From: Butyrivibrio sp. XPD2006
Lineage (GTDB): Bacteria; Bacillota; Clostridia; Lachnospirales; Lachnospiraceae
Assembly: GCF_000420865.1 (NCBI RefSeq)
Contig: NZ_ATVT01000010.1
Coordinates: forward strand, 95,523 to 159,522
Reading direction: 5' to 3'
Length of the DNA: 64,000 nt
Both the position numbers and the translations under genes were made by a program. Within the stretch, counting starts at the first letter, position 1; each line of letters opens with the position of its first letter. Below are positions 35,037 to 43,234 of the stretch, one piece after another. The notes beneath the pieces were generated by a model that had not been told where the DNA came from, did no database searches, and saw only the letters and a program-made list of their open reading frames with translations.

Positions 35037-35061
35037 ATGATATTCCAAAAATGAATATCAT
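35037..35061. promoter_or_regulatory. LysR-type operator dyad
   Basis: ATGATATTC (35037-35045) and GAATATCAT (35053-35061) form a perfect 9-bp inverted repeat with a seven-base spacer. An additional half-site-like ATGATATTT begins at 35060. Position between the divergent lysR and its operon supports a regulatory role. Confidence 0.55.
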
Positions 35062-35131
35062 GATATTTATTTTATTCATTAGCGAAATTCAGGTCAAGGC
35101 CTTAGTATTGAAATTGGAAGGAGCACTAAAG

Positions 35132-35347
35132 ATGGAAACAATAAATATTCTTGAAAACCTTTCAGATATGGGCTGTGATGAGAGACAGACATCATCTATG
35201 AAAAAACTGTATGAAGAAGGTGACAAAGAGACCTTACTACGCAATCTGAGACAATGCCGATGTCATTTGATGGATGAGCTTCATGATAGCCAGAAAAAAG
35301 TAGACAATATGGATTATTTGATAAGACAGATTCAGAAGGAAAAATGA
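35132..35347 (+). CDS. Small hypothetical protein of the LysR-linked operon
   Basis: A 71-residue, cysteine-containing helical protein (LSDMGCDERQTSSMKKLYEE, LRQCRCHLMDELHDSQKKVD). AAGGAG at 35118-35123 supports ATG 35132. It overlaps the alpha/beta hydrolase's first possible start. Function unknown; small proteins of this type recur in such LysR/hydrolase/flavodoxin clusters. Confidence 0.65.
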   Translation: METINILENLSDMGCDERQTSSMKKLYEEGDKETLLRNLRQCRCHLMDELHDSQKKVDNMDYLIRQIQKEK

Positions 35348-35367
35348 TTATTAAGGAGGAAAAGAAA

Positions 35368-36369
35368 ATGATCAAAAAAGAAGAATTAAACCTGGTAACC
35401 GAGTGGGATAAGACCTTTAAAAAGAGCGAGAGTGTAGACCACAGCAAGGTTACATTCGTAAATAGATACGGCATCACACTTGCTGCAGATATGTATGTTC
35501 CAAAGAATGCTGAAGGAAAGCTTCCTGCCATCGCTGTATCAGGACCTTTCGGTGCGGTAAAAGAGCAGTGTTCAGGCCTTTATGCACAGACAATGGCGGA
35601 GAGAGGTTTTTTGACAATAGCATTCGATCCCTCTTTTACGGGAGAGTCAGGCGGAAACGTGAGATACATGGCATCTCCGGATATCAATACTGAAGACTTC
35701 ATGGCTGCGGTTGATTTCCTCTCATTAAACGAGAAAGTAGACCCGGAGAGAATCGGAATAATAGGCATTTGCGGATGGGGCGGAATGGCGCTTAATACTG
35801 CAGCGCTTGACACCAGGATCAAAGCTACGGCAGCTATGACAATGTATGACATGACAAGAGTAAATGCCAAGGGATATTTTGATTCTGAAGATAGTGAAGA
35901 GGCCAGGTATCAGAAGAAAGCTGCTATGTGTGCTCAGAGACTTGAGGACCTTAAGGCAGGCGAGTACAAGCTTGGCGGTGGAGTGGTTGATCCTCTTCCT
36001 GACGATGCACCTTTCTTTGTAAAAGACTATTACGACTATTACAAGACTACCAGAGGATATCACGGCAGAAGCCTTAATTCCAACGGTGGATGGAATGTGA
36101 TAGGTTGCGAATCTTTTGTGAATCAGCCAATATTAAAATATAGCAATGAGATCAGAAGTGCTGTCCTTCTAGTTCACGGAGAAAAAGCTCATTCATGCTA
36201 TTTCTCTAAAGATGCGTACGCAGATATGATCAAAGACAGTAAGTATGCGGATAACAAGGAACTTATGATAATTCCGGATGCAGTGCACACAGATCTCTAC
36301 GATGGCGGAAATAAGGATTACATCCCGTTTGACAAACTGCAGAGCTTTTTTGAGGAATACTTGAAATAA
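35368..36369 (+). CDS. Alpha/beta hydrolase with cysteine nucleophile elbow
   Basis: A 333-residue hydrolase (AVSGPFGAVKEQCSGLYAQT, AFDPSFTGESGG). The nucleophile elbow is GICGWGG, with Cys where Ser is usual, as in dienelactone hydrolases. LVHGEKAHSCYF and the final PDAVHTDLYD supply acid and His candidates. AAGGAGG at 35353-35359 supports ATG 35368 over 35344. Second gene of the LysR-linked operon. Substrate unknown. Confidence 0.85.
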   Translation: MIKKEELNLVTEWDKTFKKSESVDHSKVTFVNRYGITLAADMYVPKNAEGKLPAIAVSGPFGAVKEQCSGLYAQTMAERGFLTIAFDPSFTGESGGNVRYMASPDINTEDFMAAVDFLSLNEKVDPERIGIIGICGWGGMALNTAALDTRIKATAAMTMYDMTRVNAKGYFDSEDSEEARYQKKAAMCAQRLEDLKAGEYKLGGGVVDPLPDDAPFFVKDYYDYYKTTRGYHGRSLNSNGGWNVIGCESFVNQPILKYSNEIRSAVLLVHGEKAHSCYFSKDAYADMIKDSKYADNKELMIIPDAVHTDLYDGGNKDYIPFDKLQSFFEEYLK

Positions 36370-36382
36370 GGATGGTGACGAT

Positions 36383-36925
36383 ATGAGCAGAGTATTAGTG
36401 ATTTCAACAAGCCTTCGCGCAAAGAGTAATTCCGATATATTAACAGAAAAACTTATAGAAGGTGCCAAGGCTGTAGGACATGATGTTGAGCACATAAGCC
36501 TTAAGGGAAAGAAAATTGGGTTTTGCATCGGATGCCTTGCCTGCCAGAAAACGCAGCAGTGTGTTATAAATGATGATGCAGTGGAAATTGCTGAAAAGGT
36601 AAAGAACGCAGATACATTGGTCTTTGCTACACCTATATATTACTATGAGATGAGCGGGCAGATGAAGACTCTTTTGGATAGGCTTAATCCTCTCTATCCG
36701 TCTGATTATAAGTTCAGGAATGTTTATATGCTCTCTGTTGCAGCTGAGGATGAAGAGTTCGTGCCTGAAAAGGCTGTCAGTGGACTTCAAGGCTGGGTGG
36801 ATTGCTTTGGTAAGGCAAAGCTTGCAGGTTCATTGTTCTGCGGTGGAATAGGTGATCCCAATGAAGCGAGTGGAAAGAATGAGGAATTAAATGAAGCCTA
36901 TGAGTTTGGAAAAGAGCTTGCATAA
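36383..36925 (+). CDS. NAD(P)H-dependent FMN reductase / flavodoxin-like protein
   Basis: A 180-residue flavodoxin-fold protein of the iron-sulfur flavoprotein-like group: VISTSLRAKSNSDILTEKL binds FMN phosphate, GFCIGCLACQKTQQCVINDD carries the four-cysteine stretch typical of the group, and FATPIYYYEMSGQMKTLLDR is the second FMN loop. It probably reduces flavins or quinones. It overlaps the next gene by 35 bases. Confidence 0.88.
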   Translation: MSRVLVISTSLRAKSNSDILTEKLIEGAKAVGHDVEHISLKGKKIGFCIGCLACQKTQQCVINDDAVEIAEKVKNADTLVFATPIYYYEMSGQMKTLLDRLNPLYPSDYKFRNVYMLSVAAEDEEFVPEKAVSGLQGWVDCFGKAKLAGSLFCGGIGDPNEASGKNEELNEAYEFGKELA

Positions 36926-37493
36926 TCTTTTAAAAAAGTCACAGCTGCTTGTTATGCTGGTATTGGTTTTTACGACTATAACTTCCTGCGGTAGAAGTGA
37001 TACATTCAAGGATGCTCTGCTAGAGGAGGATAGTGCATTATTAATCAGCAACGCTTCCGAAATTGTAACTGTGTCTAAAAACGAACCCACAATTGAAGAA
37101 ACAGTGATAGAAGCAGATGAAATGAATGAGGAAAAGGCCATGGTTTTATATATCAATGATGAAAAGGTAAATGTAAGCTGGGAAGATAACAGTTCTGTTG
37201 ATGCGTTAAAAGAGCTTGTTTCATCCGGCCCTTTATCGATTAACATGTCAATGTATGGCGGTTTTGAGCAGGTGGGCTCAATTGGACAGAGCCTTCCAAG
37301 AGAAGACAAGCAGACCACAACTGCATCCGGCGACATTGTTCTTTATTCAGGTAATCAGATGGTGGTATTTTATGGTTCAAACAGCTGGTCATATACGAGG
37401 CTCGGGCATATAATTGATAAAGATGACTCGGAGATAGAATCTCTTTTATCAAATGGTGATGTTACGATCACGTTAAAGACGGATGATAATTGA
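36891..37493 (+). CDS. Cyclophilin-like fold lipoprotein
   Basis: A 200-residue predicted lipoprotein. The N-terminal signal ends in a lipobox (VFTTITSCG). Residues ~80-195 form a cyclophilin-like fold domain (INDEKVNVSWEDNSSVDALK, LPREDKQTTTASGDIVLYSG, WSYTRLGHI). ATG 36900 (MSLEKSL) is a possible later start. In such clusters it accompanies flavodoxin-like proteins; role unknown. Confidence 0.8.
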   Translation: MKPMSLEKSLHNLLKKSQLLVMLVLVFTTITSCGRSDTFKDALLEEDSALLISNASEIVTVSKNEPTIEETVIEADEMNEEKAMVLYINDEKVNVSWEDNSSVDALKELVSSGPLSINMSMYGGFEQVGSIGQSLPREDKQTTTASGDIVLYSGNQMVVFYGSNSWSYTRLGHIIDKDDSEIESLLSNGDVTITLKTDDN

Positions 37494-38374
37494 TGGACTT
37501 AAAGAAACCAAACACCCTCAGTAACAAGTCAAAAGGCATTATATGCATTTTGTTTGCTGCACTTGGCTTTTCGTTTATGACGTTTTTTGTCAGAATATCA
37601 GGAGATATACCGACGATGGAAAAGGCATTCTTCAGGAATGCTGTTGCTATCGTCGTTTCTCTTTTTATGCTTGTGAGGACAAAAGAGAAGATCAGCATAA
37701 AGAAGGGGTGCGGTGGAGATATCTTTTTCAGATGCCTGTTTGGCACCAGCGGACTCATAGCAAATTTCTATGCGATAGATAGACTCAACATAGCAGATGC
37801 GAATATGCTCAATAAACTATCGCCCTTTTTCGCGATTCTCATTTCTATACCGATATTAAAAGAAAAACCGAAGAAGATAGACATCGCTGCAGTAATAATA
37901 GCCTTCCTTGGCGCTATGCTGATCGTAAGACCTTCAGGAAATAACATGCAGCTGGTACCGGCGCTGTTAGGCTTATACGGAGGCTTTGGCGCAGGAACAG
38001 CCTATGTATTCGTCAGAAGGCTTGGCAAGAAAGGCGAGAGGACACCGATCATTGTTCTCTGCTTTTCGGCGTTCTCAACTCTTGTAACCATTCCTTTTAT
38101 TGCAATGAATTTTGTAGCCTTACAGCCATGGCAGCTTCTATGCCTTGTTATGGCAGGACTTTCTGCGACCGTCGGACAATTCGGAATAACCTCTGCATAT
38201 AAGTTTGCTCCGGCAAAAGAGATTTCGGTGTTCGATTATACACAGGTGATTTTTGCAGCAATTCTCGGAATGCTGTTTCTCGGTGAAGTTCCGACAGTTT
38301 TATCTTTCATCGGTTATGCTGTGATCATCGGAGTTGCCGTGTTCAGATGGAGATACAATCTGAAGGAAATCTAA
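37493..38374 (+). CDS. EamA/DMT family transporter
   Basis: A 293-residue protein with ten membrane helices in two EamA repeats (about 15-140 and 160-290). Members export amino acids, metabolites or drugs; the substrate is unknown. ATG 37493 shares a base with the preceding stop. It is the last gene of the LysR-linked operon and is followed by a palindrome and a strong terminator. Confidence 0.88.
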   Translation: MDLKKPNTLSNKSKGIICILFAALGFSFMTFFVRISGDIPTMEKAFFRNAVAIVVSLFMLVRTKEKISIKKGCGGDIFFRCLFGTSGLIANFYAIDRLNIADANMLNKLSPFFAILISIPILKEKPKKIDIAAVIIAFLGAMLIVRPSGNNMQLVPALLGLYGGFGAGTAYVFVRRLGKKGERTPIIVLCFSAFSTLVTIPFIAMNFVALQPWQLLCLVMAGLSATVGQFGITSAYKFAPAKEISVFDYTQVIFAAILGMLFLGEVPTVLSFIGYAVIIGVAVFRWRYNLKEI

Positions 38375-38422
38375 AGCAACAATTCTTAACATAAATGCTT
38401 CTTAAATGTTAACTTTGATTGG

Positions 38423-38457
38423 TGTGAGTCAATGGGGACGTTTCAGATTGACTCACA
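38423..38457. repeat. REP-like palindrome with GGGGACG loop
   Basis: TGTGAGTCAAT (38423-38433) and ATTGACTCACA (38447-38457) are perfect 11-bp arms around GGGGACGTTTCAG. This is the look of the extragenic palindromes mobilised by REP-associated (IS200-like Y1) transposases in Clostridia. No transposase gene is in the window. There is no T run, so it is not a good terminator. Confidence 0.5.
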
Positions 38458-38466
38458 TGATAAAAT

Positions 38467-38507
38467 AAATCCTTCAACTACGTGATGCGTAGTTGAAGGA
38501 TTTTTAT
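38467..38507. terminator. Strong bidirectional terminator
   Basis: AAATCCTTCAACTACG (38467-38482) pairs perfectly with CGTAGTTGAAGGATTT (38488-38503), loop TGATG, with T runs in both directions. It separates the plus-strand EamA gene from the minus-strand gene ending at 38519. Confidence 0.85.
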
Positions 38508-38518
38508 TTGAAATGTAA

Positions 38519-39007
38519 TTAACTGTTTTTTAGTCTGTCTATTTCTGCCTGGAGGGCAGCAATTGTAGTGTTTGCTGCATTAAGCTGATCTTTCGTATCA
38601 TTGAGCTGATCTTTTGTCTCATTCAGTTCATCCTGAAGTTCATCAATCATGTATTTAACTGTGTTGCGGTCGAGGATTTGAAGTTCTTTAGAAAACATAT
38701 TAATCATCCTTTCCGTGTTCAGACACATGCTATATAGGTCTTCGTATAGTGGTTTGAAATATGGATAATCATCTATGAGCTTGATTATATGCTCCGGCTC
38801 ATCACATCCAAGAAACGTAAGCCAAGCATCAAGCTCACTCTCTATACCATTATTATGTAGTTTATCCAGGAAAATATCAACCGGAACAAAAATGAAATTT
38901 TGTAGCATATTTAGTGAAAGTCCGCTGTCTGAGACAGTGAAGAAAGTATGCACATACTGATTTTTGAATTTATCATACATCAAGTTATTTGATATATTTT
39001 CATTCAT
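38519..39007 (-). CDS. Hypothetical protein with C-terminal coiled coil
   Basis: A 162-residue protein. The first ~110 residues are globular (NKYHTFFTVSDSG-like start region, FIFVPVDIFLDKLHNNGIES), the last ~40 form a heptad coiled coil (ELQDELNETKDQLNDTKDQL, AALQAEIDRLKNS). No Shine-Dalgarno sequence is seen before its ATG, and the operator-like inverted repeat overlaps its start, so it may share control with the divergent hydrolase-TetR operon. Function unknown. Confidence 0.6.
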   Translation of the reverse strand: MNENISNNLMYDKFKNQYVHTFFTVSDSGLSLNMLQNFIFVPVDIFLDKLHNNGIESELDAWLTFLGCDEPEHIIKLIDDYPYFKPLYEDLYSMCLNTERMINMFSKELQILDRNTVKYMIDELQDELNETKDQLNDTKDQLNAANTTIAALQAEIDRLKNS

Positions 39008-39089
39008 AAACCGAACATCGTTCTTTTTATTATTGACAAATATCTCGAGGTAAGGTTATATTGAATTAACAGAACGATATTCGGTTTAT
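39006..39089. promoter_or_regulatory. 19-bp inverted repeat spanning the divergent promoter region
   Basis: ATAAACCGAACATCGTTCT (39006-39024) and AGAACGATATTCGGTTTAT (39071-39089) are inverted copies with one mismatch, each touching the start of a divergent gene. Each copy contains a small internal dyad (GAAC-ATC-GTTC on the left). The TetR gene at 40259, in the operon read to the right, is the likely binder. Confidence 0.6.
39033..39062 (+). promoter_or_regulatory. Promoter of the hydrolase-TetR operon
   Basis: TTGACA at 39033-39038 and TATATT at 39057-39062, spacing 18 bp. The right operator copy begins nine bases after the -10 box, so a bound repressor would block initiation. Confidence 0.55.
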
Positions 39090-39102
39090 GGAGGTGAAGA
39101 AC

Positions 39103-40281
39103 ATGGCTAATGAAAAAGTACTGTTCCAGGCAGGATACTACGAGTTTAACAAGGATGCAGGGCTGAACTTTCAGCTCAACAGATTCTATACCTACGGAGT
39201 CTTTTCCAAAGATGAGCTGATGGATATCGGAGGCAGGATAGACAGCTTCGAGAAGTGGATTTCTCTTTTCATGGAAACCGGAGAGAAGGCAGAACAAGAA
39301 GGTGAACTGCTTAAGGCAGCTACATGTTATCGAGCAGCCCAGTTTTACACGCTGAGCGGAGAGAAGGATTCTGAGGGCAGGAACCTTAAACATGTGCTGT
39401 ACGACAAATGCATGAAACTTTATAATGAGTACTATGAGAATATTCCTTATCTTAAGGTGGTAAGGATTCCGTACAAGAACTATGAACTGCCGGTCTATTA
39501 CGCAGAGTGTGAGCATTCCAAGGGGACCATTGTGATCCACGGCGGATATGACAGCATAGCACAGGACCTTTTGGCTATGCTTCCGTATTTCTACGAATTA
39601 TCATATAACGTGTATTTCTTTGAAGGCCCCGGGCAGGGTGAAGTCCTGATGCACCATGATGTCAGGATGACACCGGAGTGGGAGCATTGCACCGGCGCGG
39701 TTCTTGATTACTTTGGATTGGATGATGTAACGCTTATTGGCGTTTCACTTGGTGGATATCTTGCAACAAGAGCAGCTGCTTATGAAAAGAGAATTTCCCG
39801 CCTTGTAATGTATGATCTAATCTATGATTTTTACGGAGCAATATTAAGCAAGATGGGGAATTTCGCGAAGCTCTTCGATTATCTGACAAGACATCCAAAG
39901 AATATTTTATGGAAGTCACTTAACAGGAAGTTTGACCAGAAATACTTTACCAAGTGGCTCCTCTTACAGGGCTATGCTATCTATGAGAATGTGCATACGC
40001 CGTGTGAGTATTTTAATCATATAAGACTTTATAACACGAAAGAAGTATCAAAGCTGATCACCCAGGATACACTGGTGCTTGCGGGCGAGGCTGATCTCTA
40101 TACCGTATTCTATCAGGATCAGCTGGACGCACTGGTTAATGCACGCAGTGTAACGGGAAGACTTTTTACAAAAGAAGATCAGGCAGACCACCACTGTCAG
40201 ATTGGCAACATGGGGCTTTTGCTTGATACCATCGCAGGATGGATTGAGGAGAAAACGGATGGCAAGGAAAGCAGTACTTGA
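39103..40281 (+). CDS. Alpha/beta hydrolase (FrsA / DHPON-hydrolase-like)
   Basis: A 392-residue hydrolase with an N-terminal helical cap and a C-terminal alpha/beta domain: IVIHGGYDSIAQDLLAML, FFEGPGQGEVLMH, LIGVSLGGYLATRAAAYE (nucleophile Ser), VLAGEADLYT (acid) and DQADHHCQIGN (His). The layout recalls FrsA and 2,6-dihydropseudooxynicotine hydrolases. ATG 39103 is chosen because GGAGGTG lies seven bases upstream. It overlaps the TetR gene by 23 bases and is probably repressed by it. Confidence 0.87.
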   Translation: MANEKVLFQAGYYEFNKDAGLNFQLNRFYTYGVFSKDELMDIGGRIDSFEKWISLFMETGEKAEQEGELLKAATCYRAAQFYTLSGEKDSEGRNLKHVLYDKCMKLYNEYYENIPYLKVVRIPYKNYELPVYYAECEHSKGTIVIHGGYDSIAQDLLAMLPYFYELSYNVYFFEGPGQGEVLMHHDVRMTPEWEHCTGAVLDYFGLDDVTLIGVSLGGYLATRAAAYEKRISRLVMYDLIYDFYGAILSKMGNFAKLFDYLTRHPKNILWKSLNRKFDQKYFTKWLLLQGYAIYENVHTPCEYFNHIRLYNTKEVSKLITQDTLVLAGEADLYTVFYQDQLDALVNARSVTGRLFTKEDQADHHCQIGNMGLLLDTIAGWIEEKTDGKESST

Positions 40282-40813
40282 AGGCGGCAAACGAGATGAG
40301 ATTATAATGACCGCAATGAAACTGTTTTTTGAACATGGATATGAAGCGACTTCAGTCAGGATGATAATGAACGAGGTTGGCGGCGAGATAGGAATGTTCT
40401 ATCACTATTTCAAGTCAAAAGACATGTTGTTTGACATGGTCGTCGAACGATTTTTTAAGGAGTACCGTGAGAAATTTGAAAAAGTTCTTTTAACATGCAA
40501 TACGCGTGAAGATCTGGTGAAGATGCTGACTCCGATTTACGAGAAATCCATGGAGGATTTTGATAAGCTCAAGGGAAACATCCACTGGACGGTTCAGTCT
40601 GCGATGCATGAAGGAACTCTTATGGCGCTAAAACCTGCTATTCAGTCGCTTATTGAAAAGTGGGATGTAGGTAACAAGGCTGATCCTGAAATACTTGCAG
40701 GTCAGGTCCTATTTGGATTGTCCGCAACAATTCATTCAGAAGCATTTAATAAAATGGAACCGGCCGGCAAAGAGAAATGCATTTTGGATTTCATCGGAAG
40801 AATAATGGACTGA
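40259..40813 (+). CDS. TetR family regulator
   Basis: A 184-residue TetR regulator: N-terminal HTH (ALKLFFEHGYEATSVRMI-type, read here as MKLFFEHGYEATSVRMIMNE, then GEIGMFYHYFKSKDMLFDMV) and an all-helical ligand domain. It begins inside the end of the hydrolase gene, in an operon whose promoter has the 19-bp inverted repeat, so autoregulation is likely. The ligand may be a substrate or product of the hydrolase. Confidence 0.88.
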   Translation: MARKAVLEGGKRDEIIMTAMKLFFEHGYEATSVRMIMNEVGGEIGMFYHYFKSKDMLFDMVVERFFKEYREKFEKVLLTCNTREDLVKMLTPIYEKSMEDFDKLKGNIHWTVQSAMHEGTLMALKPAIQSLIEKWDVGNKADPEILAGQVLFGLSATIHSEAFNKMEPAGKEKCILDFIGRIMD

Positions 40814-40816
40814 TAA

Positions 40817-40852
40817 AGTTCGCAGTTCTTTTATAGAACTGCGGACTTTTTT
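40817..40852 (+). terminator. Intrinsic terminator after tetR
   Basis: AGTTCGCAGTTCT (40817-40829) pairs with AGAACTGCGGACT (40835-40847) with one G-U pair and a five-base loop, followed by six T. Confidence 0.85.
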
Positions 40853-40884
40853 GCTATGAGGAATGGCTAAATGTGCCGAGTTGT

Positions 40885-40928
40885 TTGACAGTTAACGAGC
40901 GTTAGAATATAATTGGTAACGATAGTTA
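40885..40928 (+). promoter_or_regulatory. Consensus promoter with two TetR-type operators
   Basis: TTGACA (40885-40890) and TATAAT (40908-40913), spacing 17, are perfect hexamers. The dyad TAACGAGCGTTA (40893-40904) lies in the spacer and TAACGATAGTTA (40917-40928) just after the -10 box; the two are 24 bp apart centre to centre. This strongly suggests tight repression by the TetR protein encoded at 40956. Confidence 0.75.
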
Positions 40929-40955
40929 GAAATCGCAAGGCGAGAAGGGGGCTAT

Positions 40956-41552
40956 ATGGCAAGAACTAACGCTAGAGAACCTTTGATTCGGGCAGCAAGA
41001 GATCTTTTCTCTGAAAAGGGATACGACGGGACCGGTGTGGATGAGATAGCAGAGTCCATTGGCATTAAGGGGCCAACCATATATAAATACTTCAAGAATA
41101 AAGAGGATCTCTTAAAAGCAGTTATTGACTGTGCGGAAGATGAGTACATAAAAGGCATGGGAATAAACGAAAAACTGCCTGACATGATTAATTCAGGAAC
41201 TGAGCTTAAGGCATATGTTTTGAAAGCTTTGCAGTTCACGCTGAAAAATGACACGGCCAAAAAGATGCGAAGGCTCATAACTATGGAGCAGTACAGAAAT
41301 GCCACCTTGGCGAAGCTCACTACCAGGCATCAGCTTACGTATCTTCAGAGTGTCTATGCATCGATTTTCAAAAAGATGATGGAACGCGGACAGATGATGC
41401 AGGGGGATGCAGACATTATTGCGCTTGAATTCATATCCCCGATTACGATCATGGTACAGCTATTGGATAGAGAGCCCAGGAAAAAGAAGGAGGCTCTTTT
41501 GACAATTGAAAAGCATATAGATGTTTTTTTGGAGAGATATGAGTTTGTTTAA
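40956..41552 (+). CDS. TetR family regulator
   Basis: A 198-residue TetR protein: HTH region RDLFSEKGYDGTGVDEIAES then IKGPTIYKYFKNKEDLLKAV, and a helical ligand-binding domain. Two operator-like dyads sit on its promoter. The YhfC-like protease and esterase genes follow at 11 bases and 8 bases, so the operon is probably derepressed by a ligand. Confidence 0.9.
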   Translation: MARTNAREPLIRAARDLFSEKGYDGTGVDEIAESIGIKGPTIYKYFKNKEDLLKAVIDCAEDEYIKGMGINEKLPDMINSGTELKAYVLKALQFTLKNDTAKKMRRLITMEQYRNATLAKLTTRHQLTYLQSVYASIFKKMMERGQMMQGDADIIALEFISPITIMVQLLDREPRKKKEALLTIEKHIDVFLERYEFV

Positions 41553-41563
41553 GAGGAGGAAAA

Positions 41564-42385
41564 ATGAAAGAGTTTGAGAATATTGTAATTGGAAAGAGCA
41601 GCATTCCGGCCTTGAGCATCACGATCATTCTTATGATTGCGATGACTGTCGGCTTTTTTATTTATTGGCGACTTAAAAATAAGCAGAGAACAAATATCAG
41701 TTATCTGATAGCGGGAATCGTCGGATTCATGGTTTCGGCACGTGTCTTGGAGCTCGGAGTACACTATTTCTGCATCATCATGGACAATCCTGTTTCAAGG
41801 TTTATCAGCGGAAGCACAGCCGCATACGTGCTTTACGGAGTCACGATGGCAGGCGTCTTTGAAGAGTGCGGTAGGCATATTGTTCTCAAATATATTATGA
41901 AAAAGAATCACACCCGTGAAAATGCGGTTTTATATGGCATAGGTCATGGAGGCATAGAGATACTGGGAGTTATTTTGCCTTCAATCATCACCTGTCTTGT
42001 TGTTGCAGTAATGTTCACTAAAGGGCCTTTAGATGTGGCATTGGCTTCACTTAATATAACAGAAGAAACCGCTGCAGCTGCGCTCCCTACTGTTAAGATG
42101 GCTTCTGAGTTTAGCTACGGCATGATGGCCTTGAATGTTATCGAGAGATTACTTGCGATGCTTTTACATATTTCGCTCACGGTCATTGTATTTTACGGTG
42201 TGGTCAGTGGGGAAAAGAGATATCTTCCACTGGCAATTGTCTTGCATATGCTGATGGATACTTTTGCCGCGCTATATCAAAGAGGCGCTGTTCCGCTTTG
42301 GTCAGTTGAAGTCTGGGCTGCATTCTGGACTGTGGTAAGTGTAGTTATTGCAGTCAGACTATATAGAAAAATGGCAGAAAGGTGA
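41564..42385 (+). CDS. YhfC family membrane metalloprotease-like protein
   Basis: A 273-residue protein with about seven membrane helices. GVFEECGRHIVLKYI and YGIGHGGIEILGV give the EExxR and H pairs seen in YhfC/CPBP-like putative intramembrane proteases. Member of the TetR-led operon; substrate unknown. Confidence 0.8.
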   Translation: MKEFENIVIGKSSIPALSITIILMIAMTVGFFIYWRLKNKQRTNISYLIAGIVGFMVSARVLELGVHYFCIIMDNPVSRFISGSTAAYVLYGVTMAGVFEECGRHIVLKYIMKKNHTRENAVLYGIGHGGIEILGVILPSIITCLVVAVMFTKGPLDVALASLNITEETAAAALPTVKMASEFSYGMMALNVIERLLAMLLHISLTVIVFYGVVSGEKRYLPLAIVLHMLMDTFAALYQRGAVPLWSVEVWAAFWTVVSVVIAVRLYRKMAER

Positions 42386-42393
42386 ATTGCCGA

Positions 42394-43230
42394 ATGTATA
42401 GGTTTAGTACTAAAGGGATACGTAGTAAACGAATTCATATCGATGCAAACGGGCTTAGAGTGCCTCTTTTGATTTTAAAACCTCTGACTGAGCCGGAAAA
42501 TGCTCCAGGAGTTTTGTGGATCCATGGAGGCGGATACATGACCGGAATGAAGGAGATGGCTTATATCGGAAGGGCAGCCGATCTTGTAAGAAATCACGGC
42601 GCGGTTGTGATAGCTCCCGGGTATCATCTGTCGCTGTTTCATCCTTATCCGACAGCACTTAACGATTGCTATGCCACGCTTTTGTATATTAAGAATCATG
42701 CAAAAGAGCTTGGAATAAACCCCGACCAGATAATGGTTGGCGGAGAGAGCGCCGGAGGAGGACTTGCTGCAGCTATCTCAATGCTGGCAAGAGATAAGGG
42801 CGAAGTGAAAATTGCTTTTCAAATGCCGCTGTATCCAATGATTGATAATTTTGATACAGAAAGTTCCAAGGATAATCACGCCAAGGTCTGGAACACAAGA
42901 AGAAACCATCAGGCCTGGGCTGTATATTTGAGAAAAGACGCTAAGAAAGAGGTGTCTCCATATGCAGCTCCTTCAAGGCAAACGGATTATTCAAACCTTC
43001 CGCCTGCTTATACTTTTGTATGTACTGCAGAGCCCTTCTATTGTGAGGCACTGAAGTATATAGATGATCTTAAGGCTGCAGGCGTAGAGGCGAAAGTTGA
43101 TGTATACGAAGGAATGTATCATGCATTTGATATGAGCGAACCGGAGCATCCTACTGGAAAAGAGGCTATAAAGAATTTCAATGAGATGTTTGCTTACGCC
43201 AAGGAACATTACTTTGCAAAGCAGGAGTAG
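42394..43230 (+). CDS. Alpha/beta hydrolase, HSL-type esterase
   Basis: A 278-residue hormone-sensitive-lipase-type esterase: WIHGGGYMTGMK (HGGG oxyanion), VGGESAGGGLAAAISML (nucleophile Ser), and VYEGMYHAFDM (His). Where the acid residue usually stands, the sequence reads TAEPFY, so Glu may replace Asp. ATG 42394 with AAAGGTG upstream is preferred over GTG 42382. Third gene of the TetR-led operon. Confidence 0.87.
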   Translation: MYRFSTKGIRSKRIHIDANGLRVPLLILKPLTEPENAPGVLWIHGGGYMTGMKEMAYIGRAADLVRNHGAVVIAPGYHLSLFHPYPTALNDCYATLLYIKNHAKELGINPDQIMVGGESAGGGLAAAISMLARDKGEVKIAFQMPLYPMIDNFDTESSKDNHAKVWNTRRNHQAWAVYLRKDAKKEVSPYAAPSRQTDYSNLPPAYTFVCTAEPFYCEALKYIDDLKAAGVEAKVDVYEGMYHAFDMSEPEHPTGKEAIKNFNEMFAYAKEHYFAKQE

Positions 43231-43234
43231 ATAA

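Noticed and set aside
35080..35100. AAATTCAGGTCAAGG as another junction motif copy.
   Set aside because: It keeps only TTCAGG and lies in a promoter region of a LysR-led operon; likely chance.
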